Assembly: GCA_013365365.1 (NCBI GenBank)
Contig: JABVXU010000012.1
Location: 1 to 64,000 of the forward strand
DNA length: 64,000 nt
Source: Cruorifilaria tuberocauda
Lineage: Eukaryota > Nematoda > Chromadorea > Rhabditida > Onchocercidae
Reading direction: 5' to 3'
This document shows positions 1-12,900 of this stretch, in pieces; position 1 is the stretch's first letter; each line of letters begins with the position of its first letter. The position numbers and the translations under genes are program-made. Below the pieces are notes generated by a model. That model made no database searches, had not been told where the DNA came from, and saw nothing but the letters and a program-made list of their open reading frames with translations.

Positions 1-346
1 CTTACCCAATGATCTAGTCATATTAGAAGAATTAATTAAACTTCCTGCAAAAATTATTCCTCATTGGCTAACCTAGATATGCTAAAATTGCTAAATAAAA
101 TCTGAATCCACCAACTGAGGTAGCCAATTTGAAATGGTCGTCTAACATCTATTTAAATTCTAAGATGCGTAAATACATTGCAATCAAGATCTGACTGCTT
201 CTTCAACCTGCTTCAGCTTACTATATTTTTTGATAATTCACTTGTAGTTCGATTATTACACTAAATTTACAGTTTCGTATTATAACTCTGATTTTAAACA
301 TTATCATTCCCTTCGCCTCCCTAGGGAAGATTGATAATGCAGTAGA

Positions 347-368
347 TATTCTGAAATATTTCAGAATA
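347..368. repeat. Perfect 22-bp palindrome
   Basis: Positions 347-368 read TATTCTGAAA TATTTCAGAATA, identical on both strands. It could be a dimeric protein-binding site or chance in AT-rich DNA. No neighbouring gene gives it a role. Confidence 0.5.
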
Positions 369-1220
369 GCCAATCTTACTAAAATCACCGAAAACTGCAT
401 CCTAACATAACAAAGTAATGATAGATTGCAGTATAAAGACAGTCATAACTAAATCTGATCATAATTAAATCTAATTCTTCAATTCAATCAAATTAAAGAT
501 TTTAAAATTGAAATTTCATTACATCTAACATTTGCGTTCTTGATTGATTGTCGTCTCTTTATATTTTCTCACTGTGAGTTGTTTTTGGTTTGCTGTGGAA
601 ATTTTTCAAGACTTAAGAATACAGTAATTAGATGGCAATTCTAAGATAATTTAGCTTCCCTGAAATTACATCTATAATTTTTTACTGTATTTTCTTTAGC
701 TGACATTTTTTTAGGAAATACATGTCGCTGCTGGCTACTTTTTAAATTTTTTTTGAAACCTTTTCAAATTTTACTTTTTCAAAAATATAGTTACAATTTC
801 TTCCAGCTTTTAAGAAATGTCACAGTGATCATGTTGAAGAAAAAAATACATTCTTTAGCCAATTACACTGATAACGTATTTTGATTTCATCATCATGCCT
901 TCAATACAAAACGATTTCCGGTTATTTCTGATTTCTAACAGAAGTCATACAATTATTCCCATGTTTGGTTTCTGCCCGTTGATGTCATTTTCTTTTAATT
1001 TACTGGAACAGTTCATTCTTCGTATCCTCGAATTAAATTCATTCTCTTTTCTAAATAAAATTGCGGGAAATTAGTGAATTGGTGAGACCCTTAAGTCTTC
1101 TCTCGCCCATTTATGGAAAATATTTTCAAAATCATCTTTCATCTTCTGATATTTAAATTGTTTATTCGTAAAGAATAGGGAAATGTCTTCACTTTCCACA
1201 TCTATTCGAAATACAATACC

Positions 1221-1738
1221 AATAATGAAAATAAATTTATAAGCCAAATATGTATTGCTAGAGGTTTTCATCTAAATTCGGTAGAATTACTTTAGTTACT
1301 TAAATGTAAAATTCACAAGAGAAAGATGGAAAATATAGCGGTAAATCCTTAAATTGTATTTTATTCACATAGAACCACACTTCAAATGTGACGGTTTCCA
1401 TTTGATCTTCAAATAGGATTTCAATGTCTCGGTACTAAAATATTTCAGTGCTTTTTATAACAATATGCTCTATTCGTGCTAAATGTTTCGTCCTGGAGAA
1501 TTTGAAAATCAGTACCTATTATAAAATTAACCTTCAAAAAGTATAAATATTTAATAGTTGGGGTAATATTTTGCATACGGAAGCTGAAACACTACAAGTT
1601 ACTTCAGCTTTTTTAGGCCATTAACAAATGTCTGTTAAATCAACAACACATTAAAAGGAAATTCATTCCTTTTTCTTCAAAAAAGTGAAAATTCTAATAA
1701 TAATGAAAATAAATTTATAAGCCAAATATGTATTGCTA
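1221..1738 (+). repeat. Pair of 40-bp direct repeats
   Basis: The same 40 bases, beginning AATAATGAAAATAAATTT and ending GTATTGCTA, occur at 1221-1260 and 1699-1738, 478 bp apart and in the same orientation. A related fragment (AAATTTATAAGCCA) recurs near 2423. They look like remnants of the diverged repeat field that continues to about 4.4 kb. Confidence 0.8.
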
Positions 1739-1819
1739 TGCAAAAGAAAAAAGTATAACCGAAAAAATGTTATCAGCAAATATATCGCAATAAAAAGTCC
1801 AAAACCGACTACTATTCTC

Positions 1820-4330
1820 CGTTTAAATAAAACTTTATCCTCAAATTAATAAATTTCTATTGTCTTCTTCTTTTCCTTATTTTTTTCTTTTATTCTCCTT
1901 TTTCCCATTTTTCTACTTCCCCTTCTCTTTACCTTTTCTCTTGTTTCTTGTCTCTTCAGCTTCTTTCTACTTTTCTCCTTTCCCTCTATTTTTTTCACTT
2001 CTTACTCTTTTAATTTAACTGTTTCCAACTTTCCATTGAAACATTGAAACGTGCCAATGGGGAAATCAGAAACGTTCTTTAACACAAAAGAAAAAGCTAA
2101 AAATGCATAAAACTAAAGAACCATAGATACATCCAACAAAAATTCACCAGAAAAGAGCTGTCCAGACAATTTTTTAAAGAAAAACCCCAAATTCATTTTT
2201 TTGGTCTAAATAAATCAAATTTAAATTTCGATTTTTATCAAAGCTAAGAAGAAAGTAAGTCCTCCAAGGAGAAATAAGTAAACAATAAAATAAAAAACAA
2301 TGATCAATTAGACAACAAACATTTTAAATACAATAATCCCAACGTCCCCTCAAAAAAAATCAAAACTAGCATTAGAATATTCAATATTAAATTTACAAAT
2401 ACACCACACTGCGATTTACGGTAAATTTATAAGCCATTTAACAGAAGTTTATTGGATCACAAAGAATCTTTTACGATTAATATTTAACATCAAATAAATG
2501 TGCATGAATAAAGCACTTTCTTTTTCTATTCTTTTTCCTTTTTCTATTCTTTTCTTTTTTCAATTTTTTTTCTTTTTTTTCTACTTCTTTTCTTTTTTTT
2601 CATCCTTTTTGTTTTTTTCTATTTTTTTCTATTCTTTTTCTTTTTTTCCATTCTTTTTCTTTTTTTTCCATTCTTTTTCTTTTTTCTATTCTTTTTCCTT
2701 TTTTCTATTCTTTCCTTCTTTCCATTCTTCTTTTTCCCATTCTTCCTTTTCCCATTCTTCTTTTCCCATTCTTCTTTCCCCATTCTTTTTCTTTTTTTTC
2801 CATTCTTCTTTTCCCATTCTTTTTCTTTTTTTTCCATTCTTTTTTTCCCCATTCTTTTCCTTTTTTTCTATTTTTTCCTTTTCTCTCTTTTTTCCATTTT
2901 TTTTCGTTTTTTTCCATTTCTTTTCTTTTTTTCTATTTCCTTTCTTTTTTTCTACTTCTTTTCTTTTTTTATATTTCTTTCTTTTTTTTTCCATTTTTTT
3001 TCTTTTTTCTATTCTTTTTCCTTTTTTTCTATCTTTTCCTATTTTTTTCTTTTTCCCATTCTTTTTCTTTTTTTCTATTCTTTTTTTTCTATTTTTTCTA
3101 TCTTTTTTCCATTTTTTTTCTTTTTTTTCTACTTCTTTTCTTTTTTCCATCCTTTTTCTTTTTTTCTATTTTTTCTATTCTTTTTCTTTTTTTTCCATTC
3201 TTTTTCTTTTTTCTATTCTTTTTCCTTTTTCTCGCATTCTTCCTTTTTTTAAACAAATCGCTAAAATAGCAACAAAACTACCTAAAAACCGTCAAAAAAG
3301 CAGTCAAATAAGCACATTACGAAAGCAAAAAAAGCTAAACGGTAAAAGCAAATAATACCAAACTAAAGTAATAAAACAAGGTTTTGAAAAAAAGATTTAC
3401 ATCAAAGAAAACTCAAATATCTGTAATACAATAAATCTCACTCTCCAAAAAAGAAAACCAAGAATATCCAGCCCTCCCCTTAAAAAAAGCAAATTTAATA
3501 TTTTCTATCGCTATAATTGAAGTCTTTTCAGTATGATGTTTACTCTCTTTTCCAACCACCAAAAAAAAGTTCCAAGGAAAAACAGAAAATATAATACATG
3601 AAAACAAACTCATAAACCTTATATACACAGCTATTAACACAAAACAAAAATCATTATGAAATAGCATAAAACGAAATGTCCACATATATAGTCAACAAAA
3701 TCCAAAAAAAACGAAGCACATATTTAATCAATACTCTCCTAATTTAAATAAAATTCTCGATTAACAAATATCGGTTTCCCCTTTTTCCTTATTTCTTAAT
3801 TCTTTTATTCTTGATCCTTTCGCCTTTCTTTTCCTTTCTCTTCTTTCTCTCTCTCCAACTCTTTCCGGTTTTCTCATTTTTTACTCCTTTTTCTTCTTTA
3901 CCTTTCATTTTTTCTTTTAATTTGCCTTTTCATTTTCCATTCCGCAATGTGCTTATCAATCAAGACGGAAATTAGAGTCCTTTTCCAATCCAATAGGAAA
4001 AGCATCACCAAATCATAAAGAACTTTGCAATCATATATATTACGCACAAAATTCACTGAGAGGGCTCTCCAAACAGATATCCCGAAGAAAAATCCAAATT
4101 TTTTAGATTTTTGGCGGAATATTTTTTAGTTTAAATAAAGCTTTACTCCCGAATTAAGAAATTACGACTTCGTCCTCCTTTTTTCTCTGCCTTCTCCTCT
4201 TTTCTTTCCTTTCTTCTCTTTTTCTCCTTTACTTATTTCTTCACATTTTTCTTTATTTTTTCTCTCTCCTTTTAATTTTTTTCACCTTGTTCTCTTGTAA
4301 TTCGACCGTTTCCAATTCTCATTACGAAGT
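1820..4330 (+). repeat. Field of diverged tandem units, each with a pyrimidine block
   Basis: At least three units share a layout. Each has a head like TTTAAATAAA..TTA..C..AATTAA..AAAT (near 1823, 3743 and 4131), then 130-190 bp of C/T-rich DNA, then a tail like GTTTCCAA..TTCCATT..GAA..GTGC (near 2022, 3935 and 4308). A further shared piece resembles CTCTCCAAACAGA..AGAAAAATCCAAATT (near 2158, 3440 and 4066). The copies are strongly diverged, so borders are approximate. No coding frame or terminal structure of a known transposon was seen. Confidence 0.5.
2515..3250 (+). repeat. Long polypyrimidine tract (variants of CTTTTTTTCCATT)
   Basis: For about 735 bases the plus strand is almost only T and C, with an A roughly every 13 bases. 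It is built from irregular copies of units such as CTTTTTTTCTATT, CTTTTTTTTCCATT and CCCATTCTTC. It has no stop codon in several frames and so produces spurious open frames: Phe/Ser-rich on the plus strand, Lys/Glu/Arg/Met-rich on the minus strand. I read it as simple-sequence expansion, not a gene. Homopyrimidine tracts of this length can form intramolecular triplexes and are prone to length change. Confidence 0.9.
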
Positions 4331-6190
4331 GTGCATTCATAAGCGCACTGACTGGAACGCAAGTGTATCTCCAAGTTTCTCCATTTTCTTATTTTTATGA
4401 ATTTTCTCGAAATTTCACAACAACTGGTAAATTTTGGTCGATGGATCGAACGATTTGCACTCACCTGTAAATATCGAATCTGATTATCAGAAATATATAA
4501 CATTAAATTGAAAAAAATTTGATGTGAGACGAGATTTTAATCGTAGTACATTAAAGTGGATTTCCAAATTTGCATATGATAACCTAGCATCCAATTTTAT
4601 ACACTTACCTTTAGTACATTTGTTTTAAACGCTTTCGAAGTTTACAGTCGTACTGACAACTGCTGATTAGTGTCGAAATTGTTTCTCTGAAAAATGCCAA
4701 GTATTTAAGTTTGTGACCTTTTCAAATTACACTATAATCTGATATCTGACAATCTTGTCATGCTTTAAAAGCTGTTTCGGCAGAAATTCCCATAAATTAT
4801 AGTTTTAATGACAAATAAAGCAAAAATAAAGCTGGCAAAACCAACCATTTCAACTAAATAACATCACATCATACATATTCAACCGATACCACCTTGATCA
4901 AGTTTATTAGAGACAGTTGGCAATAATCTAATTTTCGTGATCAGAGGAACCACAGTGACGGGAACACAGAGCAAGAACATCCACTCCATCATCATCAATC
5001 GATAAAAATAAACTGTTTGATGGAAGGATAAGCGATTCATCAATTTAATAGTTCCCTGAAATTCATCAAATACTACTAATTATCTTGATATTAGTCAACA
5101 TTTACATCCAGTCTTTTCTCGGATCACTTCTAATTATTTTACGTCAATGTTGGAAAAACAAATATACTTGTAAATTACTTAACAGAAAAGCTATCTATTG
5201 CAGAAAAATCAATTATATTAAAGAAGTGTATAGGGCAAAAAATGGATTTATTAAAAAGTTAAGTAAAAGAAAAACTTTTGTTAGTGGAAAACCTAAAACA
5301 AGTACAAAAAAACAAGTAAAACAAGTACAAAAAACAAAAGCTTGCAAGAGGAAAACTGAGGAATAATGAATTATTAGCTAAATTAGCATGAAAGTATGTA
5401 GAAGGGAAGGGCAAGTCAAAAATGGTGAAATTAACTGACGGAAAATATGGACAACATGCGAAAAGAATGAAATAAAAGTGACAAAACTTTTCATACGTAA
5501 AGCTGGCAAATATGGCTGTCGAAATACTTAGCTATTGAAAATCGCATGGTTATTTCAGGAGAGTGAATTCAAATATAACAGTTCAGGTACAAAAGAAATG
5601 TTGCAGTCTTTGGCAAACTTCACTTTACTTTAATTAACTTGATCAACTAGAAGAATTTCAGAATAATCGCCTCTGCTTATTGATAAATAAACCGATAAAA
5701 GAGAGATTGATAGTGTTGGAAGCTACGGATAAAACGGAATATACTACAAAAGAAAGGAAGGGAAAAGTTGAGGATTTCAGAAATTTTTTCGTTTTCTTCC
5801 TTCCGTATATCAAACAAAAAAAAAATTTGCAATTGTAGTTTACGCCAATGCAACTAATAGCGAAATGGCTTTCGTATATTAGGAATATCTGAAAGGAAAT
5901 AACTTCTACCAGTAATTTACGGTTTAAAAGTTAAAAACATTGAGTGAAAATAGAGATAGCTTTTGAAATAAATGAGGAAAAAAGTTAGAATGTGAGCGAT
6001 AACTCAGTGAACTTTCGTCAACTTATTGTCTGTGTGAATTTAATACATTTTAATTAAAATGAAATATATTTAAGAACATAATGTATAAGCTGAAAACTAT
6101 CTAAAGACTATCTAAAACAGAATGAAATTCAAATCATTCAAAAATTGAATTCTGTTGAGGAGAAATGAAGGAGAGAGGGAGGAAGTGAAC
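4331..6190. other. No gene recognised
   Basis: The longest open frame (5085-5366, plus, Lys-rich) begins with TTG, has no upstream acceptor and shows no family resemblance. Nothing else was supported. Confidence 0.45.
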
Positions 6191-6199
6191 AATTCGTAT

Positions 6200-6650
6200 T
6201 CAACTCTCCCTCGTAGCCCAGAGAGCTGTCACTTGGTGGGACTGAACGAAGTGTTATGAGACTGACAAGGACTTCTCGTTTGCCGATAAGCATTTTTCCA
6301 GACTCCCAGACTGACCATGTGACGATAACGGGGTGCTATGAGAGGAGATGAGGGGACGTCTGAGAGCCGAGGAGAGGCGACCGGGGAGGAGACGTGTGTG
6401 ATAACAGACTGACTCACCCCACCGCCTCACCCCCTTTCCCGCCAAAACCCCTCTCGGCATCTTCCCACGCAAGTGCTTGCAGAGCCTCCTGGGACAGCGT
6501 GAGAGCGATCGTCGCGACCCTCCTGGGACAGCGTGAGAGCGATCGTCGCGACCCTCCTGGGACAGCGTGAGAGCGGTCGTCGCAGTGAGCTCTCAGAAAA
6601 CTAACCGGTGAGAGTGTCAGTCGCAGTGCGTGTTCTCTTCAGTGCTTCAA
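6200..6650. promoter_or_regulatory. GC-rich island, promoter-like
   Basis: GC content rises well above the AT-rich surroundings and CpG steps are frequent. The island ends in purine/GTG-rich DNA (GTGAGAGTGTCAGTCGCAGT, 6609-6628) just before a short ATG frame at 6652. Two other such islands in this window lie upstream of genes (47.3-47.56 kb, 61.4-61.7 kb), so a promoter or 5' exon is the most likely reading. Which gene it serves is unknown, since no clear exon follows within 7 kb on the plus strand. Confidence 0.4.
6485..6583 (+). repeat. Three tandem copies of a 34-bp GC-rich unit
   Basis: The unit starts CCTCCTGGGACAGCGTGAGA and ends GCGATCGTCGCGAC. Copies lie at 6485-6518, 6519-6552 and 6553 to about 6583. 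The first two are identical; the third has GCGGTC for GCGATC and a changed end. Each contains the palindrome GCGATCGTCGC/GCGATCGC-like core, so arrayed protein-binding sites are possible. Recent duplication is likely, given the near identity. Confidence 0.9.
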
Positions 6651-6651
6651 T

Positions 6652-6768
6652 ATGTCTGAGATATCAAATCTAAGAAGGATGAATGCTTCGAATGGTTCTG
6701 TGACCGCAACGACTCAGACATTGACTTTCTCAGTTCATAAAGCAAACGAAACTAAAATCAATTTTTGA
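6652..6768 (+). CDS. Possible 38-codon frame after the GC island
   Basis: An ATG frame of 38 codons begins MSEISNLRRMNASNG and ends in TGA. It starts directly downstream of the GC-rich island, where a first exon would be expected, and is rich in Ser, Thr and Asn. It could be a small open frame of a leader, a first coding exon using an internal donor (for example the GT in the SVT or SVH codons), or chance. No family is recognised and no second exon was found. Confidence 0.22.
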   Translation: MSEISNLRRMNASNGSVTATTQTLTFSVHKANETKINF

Positions 6769-6924
6769 TCCGTAACGTTCTTGAGAAAGGCTAGCCGAGA
6801 GCTTTCCCTTGTTTCATTAAGGTAATTAGTCTTCGCTTCTCTCTCATAGAGACGAGATGCTGCGTCAAGTTCATCCTCATAATCATATCAGTGAATGACG
6901 AATCTCTTAGATTTCCTCAAGTCA

Positions 6925-6988
6925 CTCTGATCGGATAAGCGATCTCTTTTAACTTAATCCGATTGAATTAAGAATTATCCGATCAGAG
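6925..6988. repeat. Inverted repeat, 14-bp perfect arms with inner stem
   Basis: CTCTGATCGGATAA (6925-6938) pairs perfectly with TTATCCGATCAGAG (6975-6988). Inside the 36-base loop, CTTAAT (6953-6958) pairs with ATTAAG (6967-6972), so a two-step cruciform or RNA hairpin is possible. It lies 160 bp past the short frame at 6652. Confidence 0.75.
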
Positions 6989-6989
6989 C

Positions 6990-9900
6990 CTTCGTAATCG
7001 AACACCCAAATATCACTAATTGCTATCAAATTCAGACATTCTGATAAAATTCACATTTGTAACTGAGTTATTTCTCTTCCCCTAACTAATCTGTCAAACA
7101 ATCAGTCTTTGCTTGGCTCGATGACATTGCTTCAACTTAACTTCCCTCTGCAAATAGGGGATTCGACAGTATGGAGTGTTAGTTAAGTATATGGTTTATA
7201 ACATTTCAGGAAATCTGTCTGTTTTCAGATGAAATTCGGTGTGTTCGATACAAAACGAAACTTGGTACTTAATTTACTCTTTACTTCCCAAAATTACTCA
7301 ACTGCAAAATTTGATCGGAAATATTAAAGTACCAGCAAACATTCTGCAGAATTCAAATGCAAAGCGACACAACTGTTCATCATAAAAATTTCGCTGAAAG
7401 AAATCCATGGTTACTGTAAGAATTTATTGTAGCCCAAATGGGTTATTGTTGTTGTTTGTTAAATCGTTAAGGTTTGTTAAATCCTTATTAAATTGAGTGG
7501 AAAATGTCCAAAAAATAAGCTTTGTTGGAAAAATTTTTAGAGTCTTTTGCGCGATCAATTAATTAGATATTAGCAGTTCAGCCAAAAAGATTTAATTTTC
7601 AGTGCTAATTTATTTAGGTAAACTGCGTTCAGTAATTTAACCAATTAAATAGATAGTTCAAGTTTTTGTCTGATTTTTCAAATCGAAAACAGAATTTCCA
7701 CTTCAAATCTTCAAAGCTTTAAGTTTCCATAAATTTTTCGAACCAGGACATAAAGAATGGCTTCTTCTTCCTTCAGCGATATTTTCTGCGAACGGTATGA
7801 TCCTGTATCAACTTAAACAGACTGTATAAACAGTCCGATTGCTGCATGCTGAGCATTAGCTTCTCGAACACTGAAAGGGTTGCAGTCATTACGATATTTC
7901 TCGGCTAACCCGTTGCATGTCCGTTGGATTTGCAAAATTCACCGGATTATCACTGCTTTGTCTCAAACGAAAGATTTAAATTTGTTCGAAAAAATTTTCC
8001 AAATTCCGTTGGTCTAAAGAAATCCAATTTCTTCATGCAAATTAATTCATAGAAAAGTCAGTATTTCTTTTCATTCTATTTCGCAGTGATTTAATTTACA
8101 AAAATTTTACATAAAACAATTAACTATCAGATGCATTAATTACCATTAGAATAGTTGTTAAGAAACGATTTATCCAGTTATTGAAGTAGAAAGCAATAAC
8201 AATAGCAAAAATTGCTTGACCAAATGGAAACAACAAACGATACAAATTATTATTGTCTAATTGTTCATTATTATTTACAAAAATGCTTATTTGTTTTAAA
8301 AAAAGTCTATTACTTGCTCATTTCGATACATTTAATAATAATTTATTGACTCTCAAATATAATTAATGACAATTTTTAAATAAACTTATCTTACTCTTCA
8401 ATTATTATGTACTTTTTGGTAAGTAACTTAGAGATATAAAATACATGGTGATGAGTAAATAATTATACGCAAATCGAAAGTAATCGATTGTGAAGGAAAA
8501 TATAATCATTATGGAATAACACTGATAATACCAAAGTCAAGTATATATAACCATGCAGACAAAGTGATCTTTCTAGTTAATCATAGTTAATTTACTTATA
8601 ATTACAATAAATAGGCACTAATAAAATCTAAGACAATCAATAAATATAATATACACTTCATTCTGAGATTTAAATAATCATGTTTTTCCTGTTGCATTTG
8701 TTTTTGATCCAAGTAATAATTCGTTGCTGGAAATTTTCATGCTTGTGTCGAGAGTTTCATTCACTGAAACAGATAATATCTGTGAAGGATACCTTTATAA
8801 TTAAACTGGGAGAAAAGTTCTAATTCAGCTGAAATATATGTAAGCATATTTTATCCTGAGATTTAAATACAGGAAAGTAAAATGAAATAATATGTTTATC
8901 TTCAATGTACACTATTTCAGTGGAAGCAAATGTGTTATGTAAGGATGGTAACTTTGAAGAAAATCCCTTCAGAAGAACAGCTTAAATTAGCTTCTTTCAT
9001 TATTTTAAATTTCATCAAATTAACAATTTTAAATAATAGTTTTGTTCCCCATCCACTTTTCATAGTAATGAATAATATTGGTAATGTTGCTGGAAAACGA
9101 AATCTTTTAATTACATTTACAAAAATCATGTTGATGCTATAATATTTTTAAACGAGTTTAATCATGAACTGTATGCTTCACACTTACTTTATTATAAGTA
9201 TGAGAAGATATATTGGAAATGAAAGAAAATAAGTTTTATTACTTTTAGATTCAGCTATGCTTGGCATTCATTAAAGACCTTGCCTTAATTGACTAGTCTT
9301 TTATTATGAAAGAAATTTTAGCGAAATCTTATCATTAATTAAATCATACCTATGCAACAAAAATGAACAATACCAAACTTTTTAAGATATTTTTAATCAG
9401 AAACTAAGCATTGTGTCATACATTTCTCTTAATGTAATTCATAATCATAATTGCTATTATCATGATAATAATGATAATAGTTACAGTAACAATGTAATAA
9501 AAACGATAATTTTCTTTTGATGTACGAATACGAAAGCATAACGGCAAGATTTTAAAGGATTCTGAAGCAAATTTGAAAATTTTTTCAAGAAAAATAAAAA
9601 TCCTTTTTGAAATAATCAAAATGATTATTTACATATAGAAGATTAAGAATGGGAAAATATTATTGTCAATTGCAATTAAACGTGTTTTTCGTCTCATCAA
9701 ACATTTTTATTTTATTCTAATTCTTAAATAAATCAGAAATTTTTCAATTTTGATTCATTTAAAAAGGATAATTTAACGAATGAAAAGTGTTGCGAAAGTA
9801 ATTTAATAGAATAATTCGGTCGTTTTTTTTTCATCAATCAAACCATTTTCAAAAGTAATATTATCACTGTGATTAGTTGCACTCATGAATAATTTAGGAA

Positions 9901-12900
9901 GAAAGCTTGAGATGATTGATGCAAGAGCATTTAAGATTCACTGAGATTTTCGCAATTATCTCTTCTGAAATTATTGATTTCTCAATGATCACTGCTAACT
10001 AATTAAATGATTTATTGCAGTGACTAGCAAAAATGTAGTAGTGAAATAGAATAATAATAGAAAAATTAATCAATCTTCGAGTAAAGAGATAATGATTGAA
10101 ATCCATATCACATCATGTGCTATTTGTAGAACATTATTCCGATTCAAATGATCGGTTGGAATATTCGCTATCTTAAGAAACTAAGTTAATTCTTTTGTTA
10201 TAGCCCGCCATTATTCTGTTGTTATAATTTAAATACTAAAACAGTAATCGTAAATTTAAAGCAGGAAATAAAAAAACTTTGTATAAGAAAGGAAGTTGCC
10301 AAAAATTTTCAACTTCTTATTTCCCCGTAAATAACTGAAGGTTTTTTTTTTCATTTTTCTCGTCTTACTTCAAAATTATTTCAAACTTTTTGTTTTCTAT
10401 TTTTCTTGGAAGAGAAAAAATTTTGCATCATAAAATTCGCTGACTTCTGAAATTTGACAGTTGCTGTCGAATTTCATCTTCTCTCCTCATTTTTTTAAAA
10501 ATTTCTCTTTTATTCCATTTCATAAATGAATCTCCTGTTTAAATGTGCTTCGTGTACATCACATAAAATGCATAACTTTAAAGCTTTTCAAAATCTTGCA
10601 CACATATGTTTTTGCTATGTTCTCTAAATTCCTTCCGGATTTTTAAAAAGGAACAAATTAATTCGATATTTAAAATAAAGGACGAACAACATTAATAATT
10701 GTGTATGTATCATCATAATGTACGTGTTAGCATGAATCAATTCCATTTCAAAATAATTAAGGAATTGAAATGTCGTGGTTAAAAATTTTAAACTGAAGAA
10801 AAACAAGGTAAGTTTTAAACTTAATGGGTTTTTTACGACATATTTAATTCAATAGAAAGTTTCATGAAGTTTTAATTCTTCAGATAGTAAAATTTCTTAA
10901 ATTTATGGAGAAAATATTATTTAGGATATTTATATATCATGTTTAGTTGAATGAATCATTTTCTGTCGCAATTTCGGACTTTTAGAGCTTTCTTTGCTGC
11001 CCAATTTTCCTACTGATCTTCCAATTTTGGAACCACAAATTGAGATGAAAGCTTAATTACATCATTAATAAACCAGATGAAAAGTCGACTTAACTTAAAC
11101 TTACTATTATTTTCTGTTAAGATGGAAGACTTTCATGAAGTTTGAATCAGCAGAAAAAAGTGAAAATTTTGAATGACATGTATGGTCAGATTAATTTTTT
11201 GAAAGGAAAAAGTTTGAGTTAATCAAGTGGTCAATTGTTACTCCATGAATGGATGAGAATTTTAATTCAATCATGTTTTAATTAGTATCATCATATTAAA
11301 TCAAGGTTTGAAGGTAACATTTTAAGTTTTTTAGCACAATTAGCATAATCAGTTTCTAAAATACTTGAACAATGTCATCAATTAACTTTAACACTGCAAA
11401 AGTTAAAGTGACAGCGAAGTCATATTTATTGATATAAGCAATGAGCTGTTTCATTATTTATTCTTAAACAATTACTCATTTGCATATATATACTTATTTC
11501 ATTGATGACGTTTAAGAATTCAAATCTTCGTGGAAAACAACACAAAAAAGTTAAGATACGGAAAAGTCAACAAAACACAAGAAATGAATGAAAGAATGTA
11601 TAGGTGAGAATTCGTTCAATTTTTCTTTCTTACTTAAAAGGGACAAAATGAAACTTACCTATGATTTCAAAAGAATTCTCAAAAACAAATGAATTACTGT
11701 TCCATTTGGCAATACATTTCTGTCTCGGTGCCTGTTATTGTAATAAGTAAAATCTCATACTATAGTTATCATCAAAATTTTGTGTTTAATTTCATGTGCT
11801 AATTCTATATTCCGAAGATTAAATACTGCCCGTGTTATTATGCAAGCTTTATCTTTATCTACAATAAATAAACAAACTTTGCATAGCACCCAAAAGGATG
11901 ACCTAGCAAAAGCTACTATAGTATATTACAGTAAATGTAAATGTGATTAATGAAGCGGCTCTAATATTACAAAAATTTGAATATTAAATGTTTGAATTTC
12001 ATATCGATAGTCATAACTTTTTTATAAGAAATAGAATTGTAAGGAATAGAAAAGAATAAATATAGAGTAGAAAAGTTGAATTCATCCTAATTAATTAACG
12101 AACTAGCTGAAATTCATTTCCTGAAAATGGTTTCCTAATTTCACAAGAGATCTCAGAAATAGGTCAGTGAGGGATGGAATTCGATATATTGAAAGATTTA
12201 CAGAATATAATATTGTTTCTCAAATCAATAAGTCTTTTCAGTCGATATCTCTCTAAACTTCGACTAAACTTCGTTTCGACTGCTTACTATCAATTCACAC
12301 CTTTTAAATATTTTCAATTTTATGAGTTTCTAGAATTATTTGTTCGAAACTTTTTCTGAGAAGATAAAATAGAGTCAAATTGGGTATTTTTACGAGAATC
12401 TGATTTATTTTACAGTTGTTTTGAGGTAAATTTCAGTTAAACTGAAATGATTGCTTCCAGCCTTTTCAGCTTTTTTGCTGCTTTAGTTACTCTATCCTGT
12501 TATTATCCAGAATTCTTTGTTCAATTCCTAATATTGATCATTATATGTGGTGGCGAAATATAATGAAATAACGATAGATGCAATTGTTTACGGTTTCGAC
12601 TCAATTAAATTTAATGCTTGAAACTTAAATACATGTTGTAACTTCTCATTGTTTTAAAATTTGAGAAGAGAAGAAGAAAAGAAAGCATGTAAGGGGAGAG
12701 GGAGAGAGGGAGAGAGGGACAAGTAGAGAGAACAGGGAAATAAATCATAAGATACCAATAATGCTTCACATATATCACTTTGTGAAATATTCCCCCTTAA
12801 AATAATTAATTCTGTGAAAACATTTTGCAAGATAATTATAAAATTTATTGTTATTTTTCAAATTTCATATCAATAATTAAAATAAGAATGATTTGAACTG

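Larger units (their letters stand above)
1..1820. other. No gene recognised; AT-rich
   Basis: I see no exon with both a good acceptor and a good donor here. Short open frames (for example 1071-1271, minus) are not codon-like. The stretch holds a perfect 22-bp palindrome (347-368) and the first copy of a 40-bp direct repeat, both listed separately. Confidence 0.5.

Noticed and set aside
2498..3355. 285-codon Phe/Ser-rich frame and Lys/Glu-rich antisense frames
   Set aside because: They are translations of the polypyrimidine tract; simple sequence without stops on both strands is not evidence of coding.
5085..5366. 93-codon Lys-rich frame, plus strand
   Set aside because: It starts at TTG, has no acceptor or promoter signal and no family resemblance.
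6229..6472. Two minus-strand frames in the GC island
   Set aside because: Overlapping frames created by high GC and few stops; no splice or family support.
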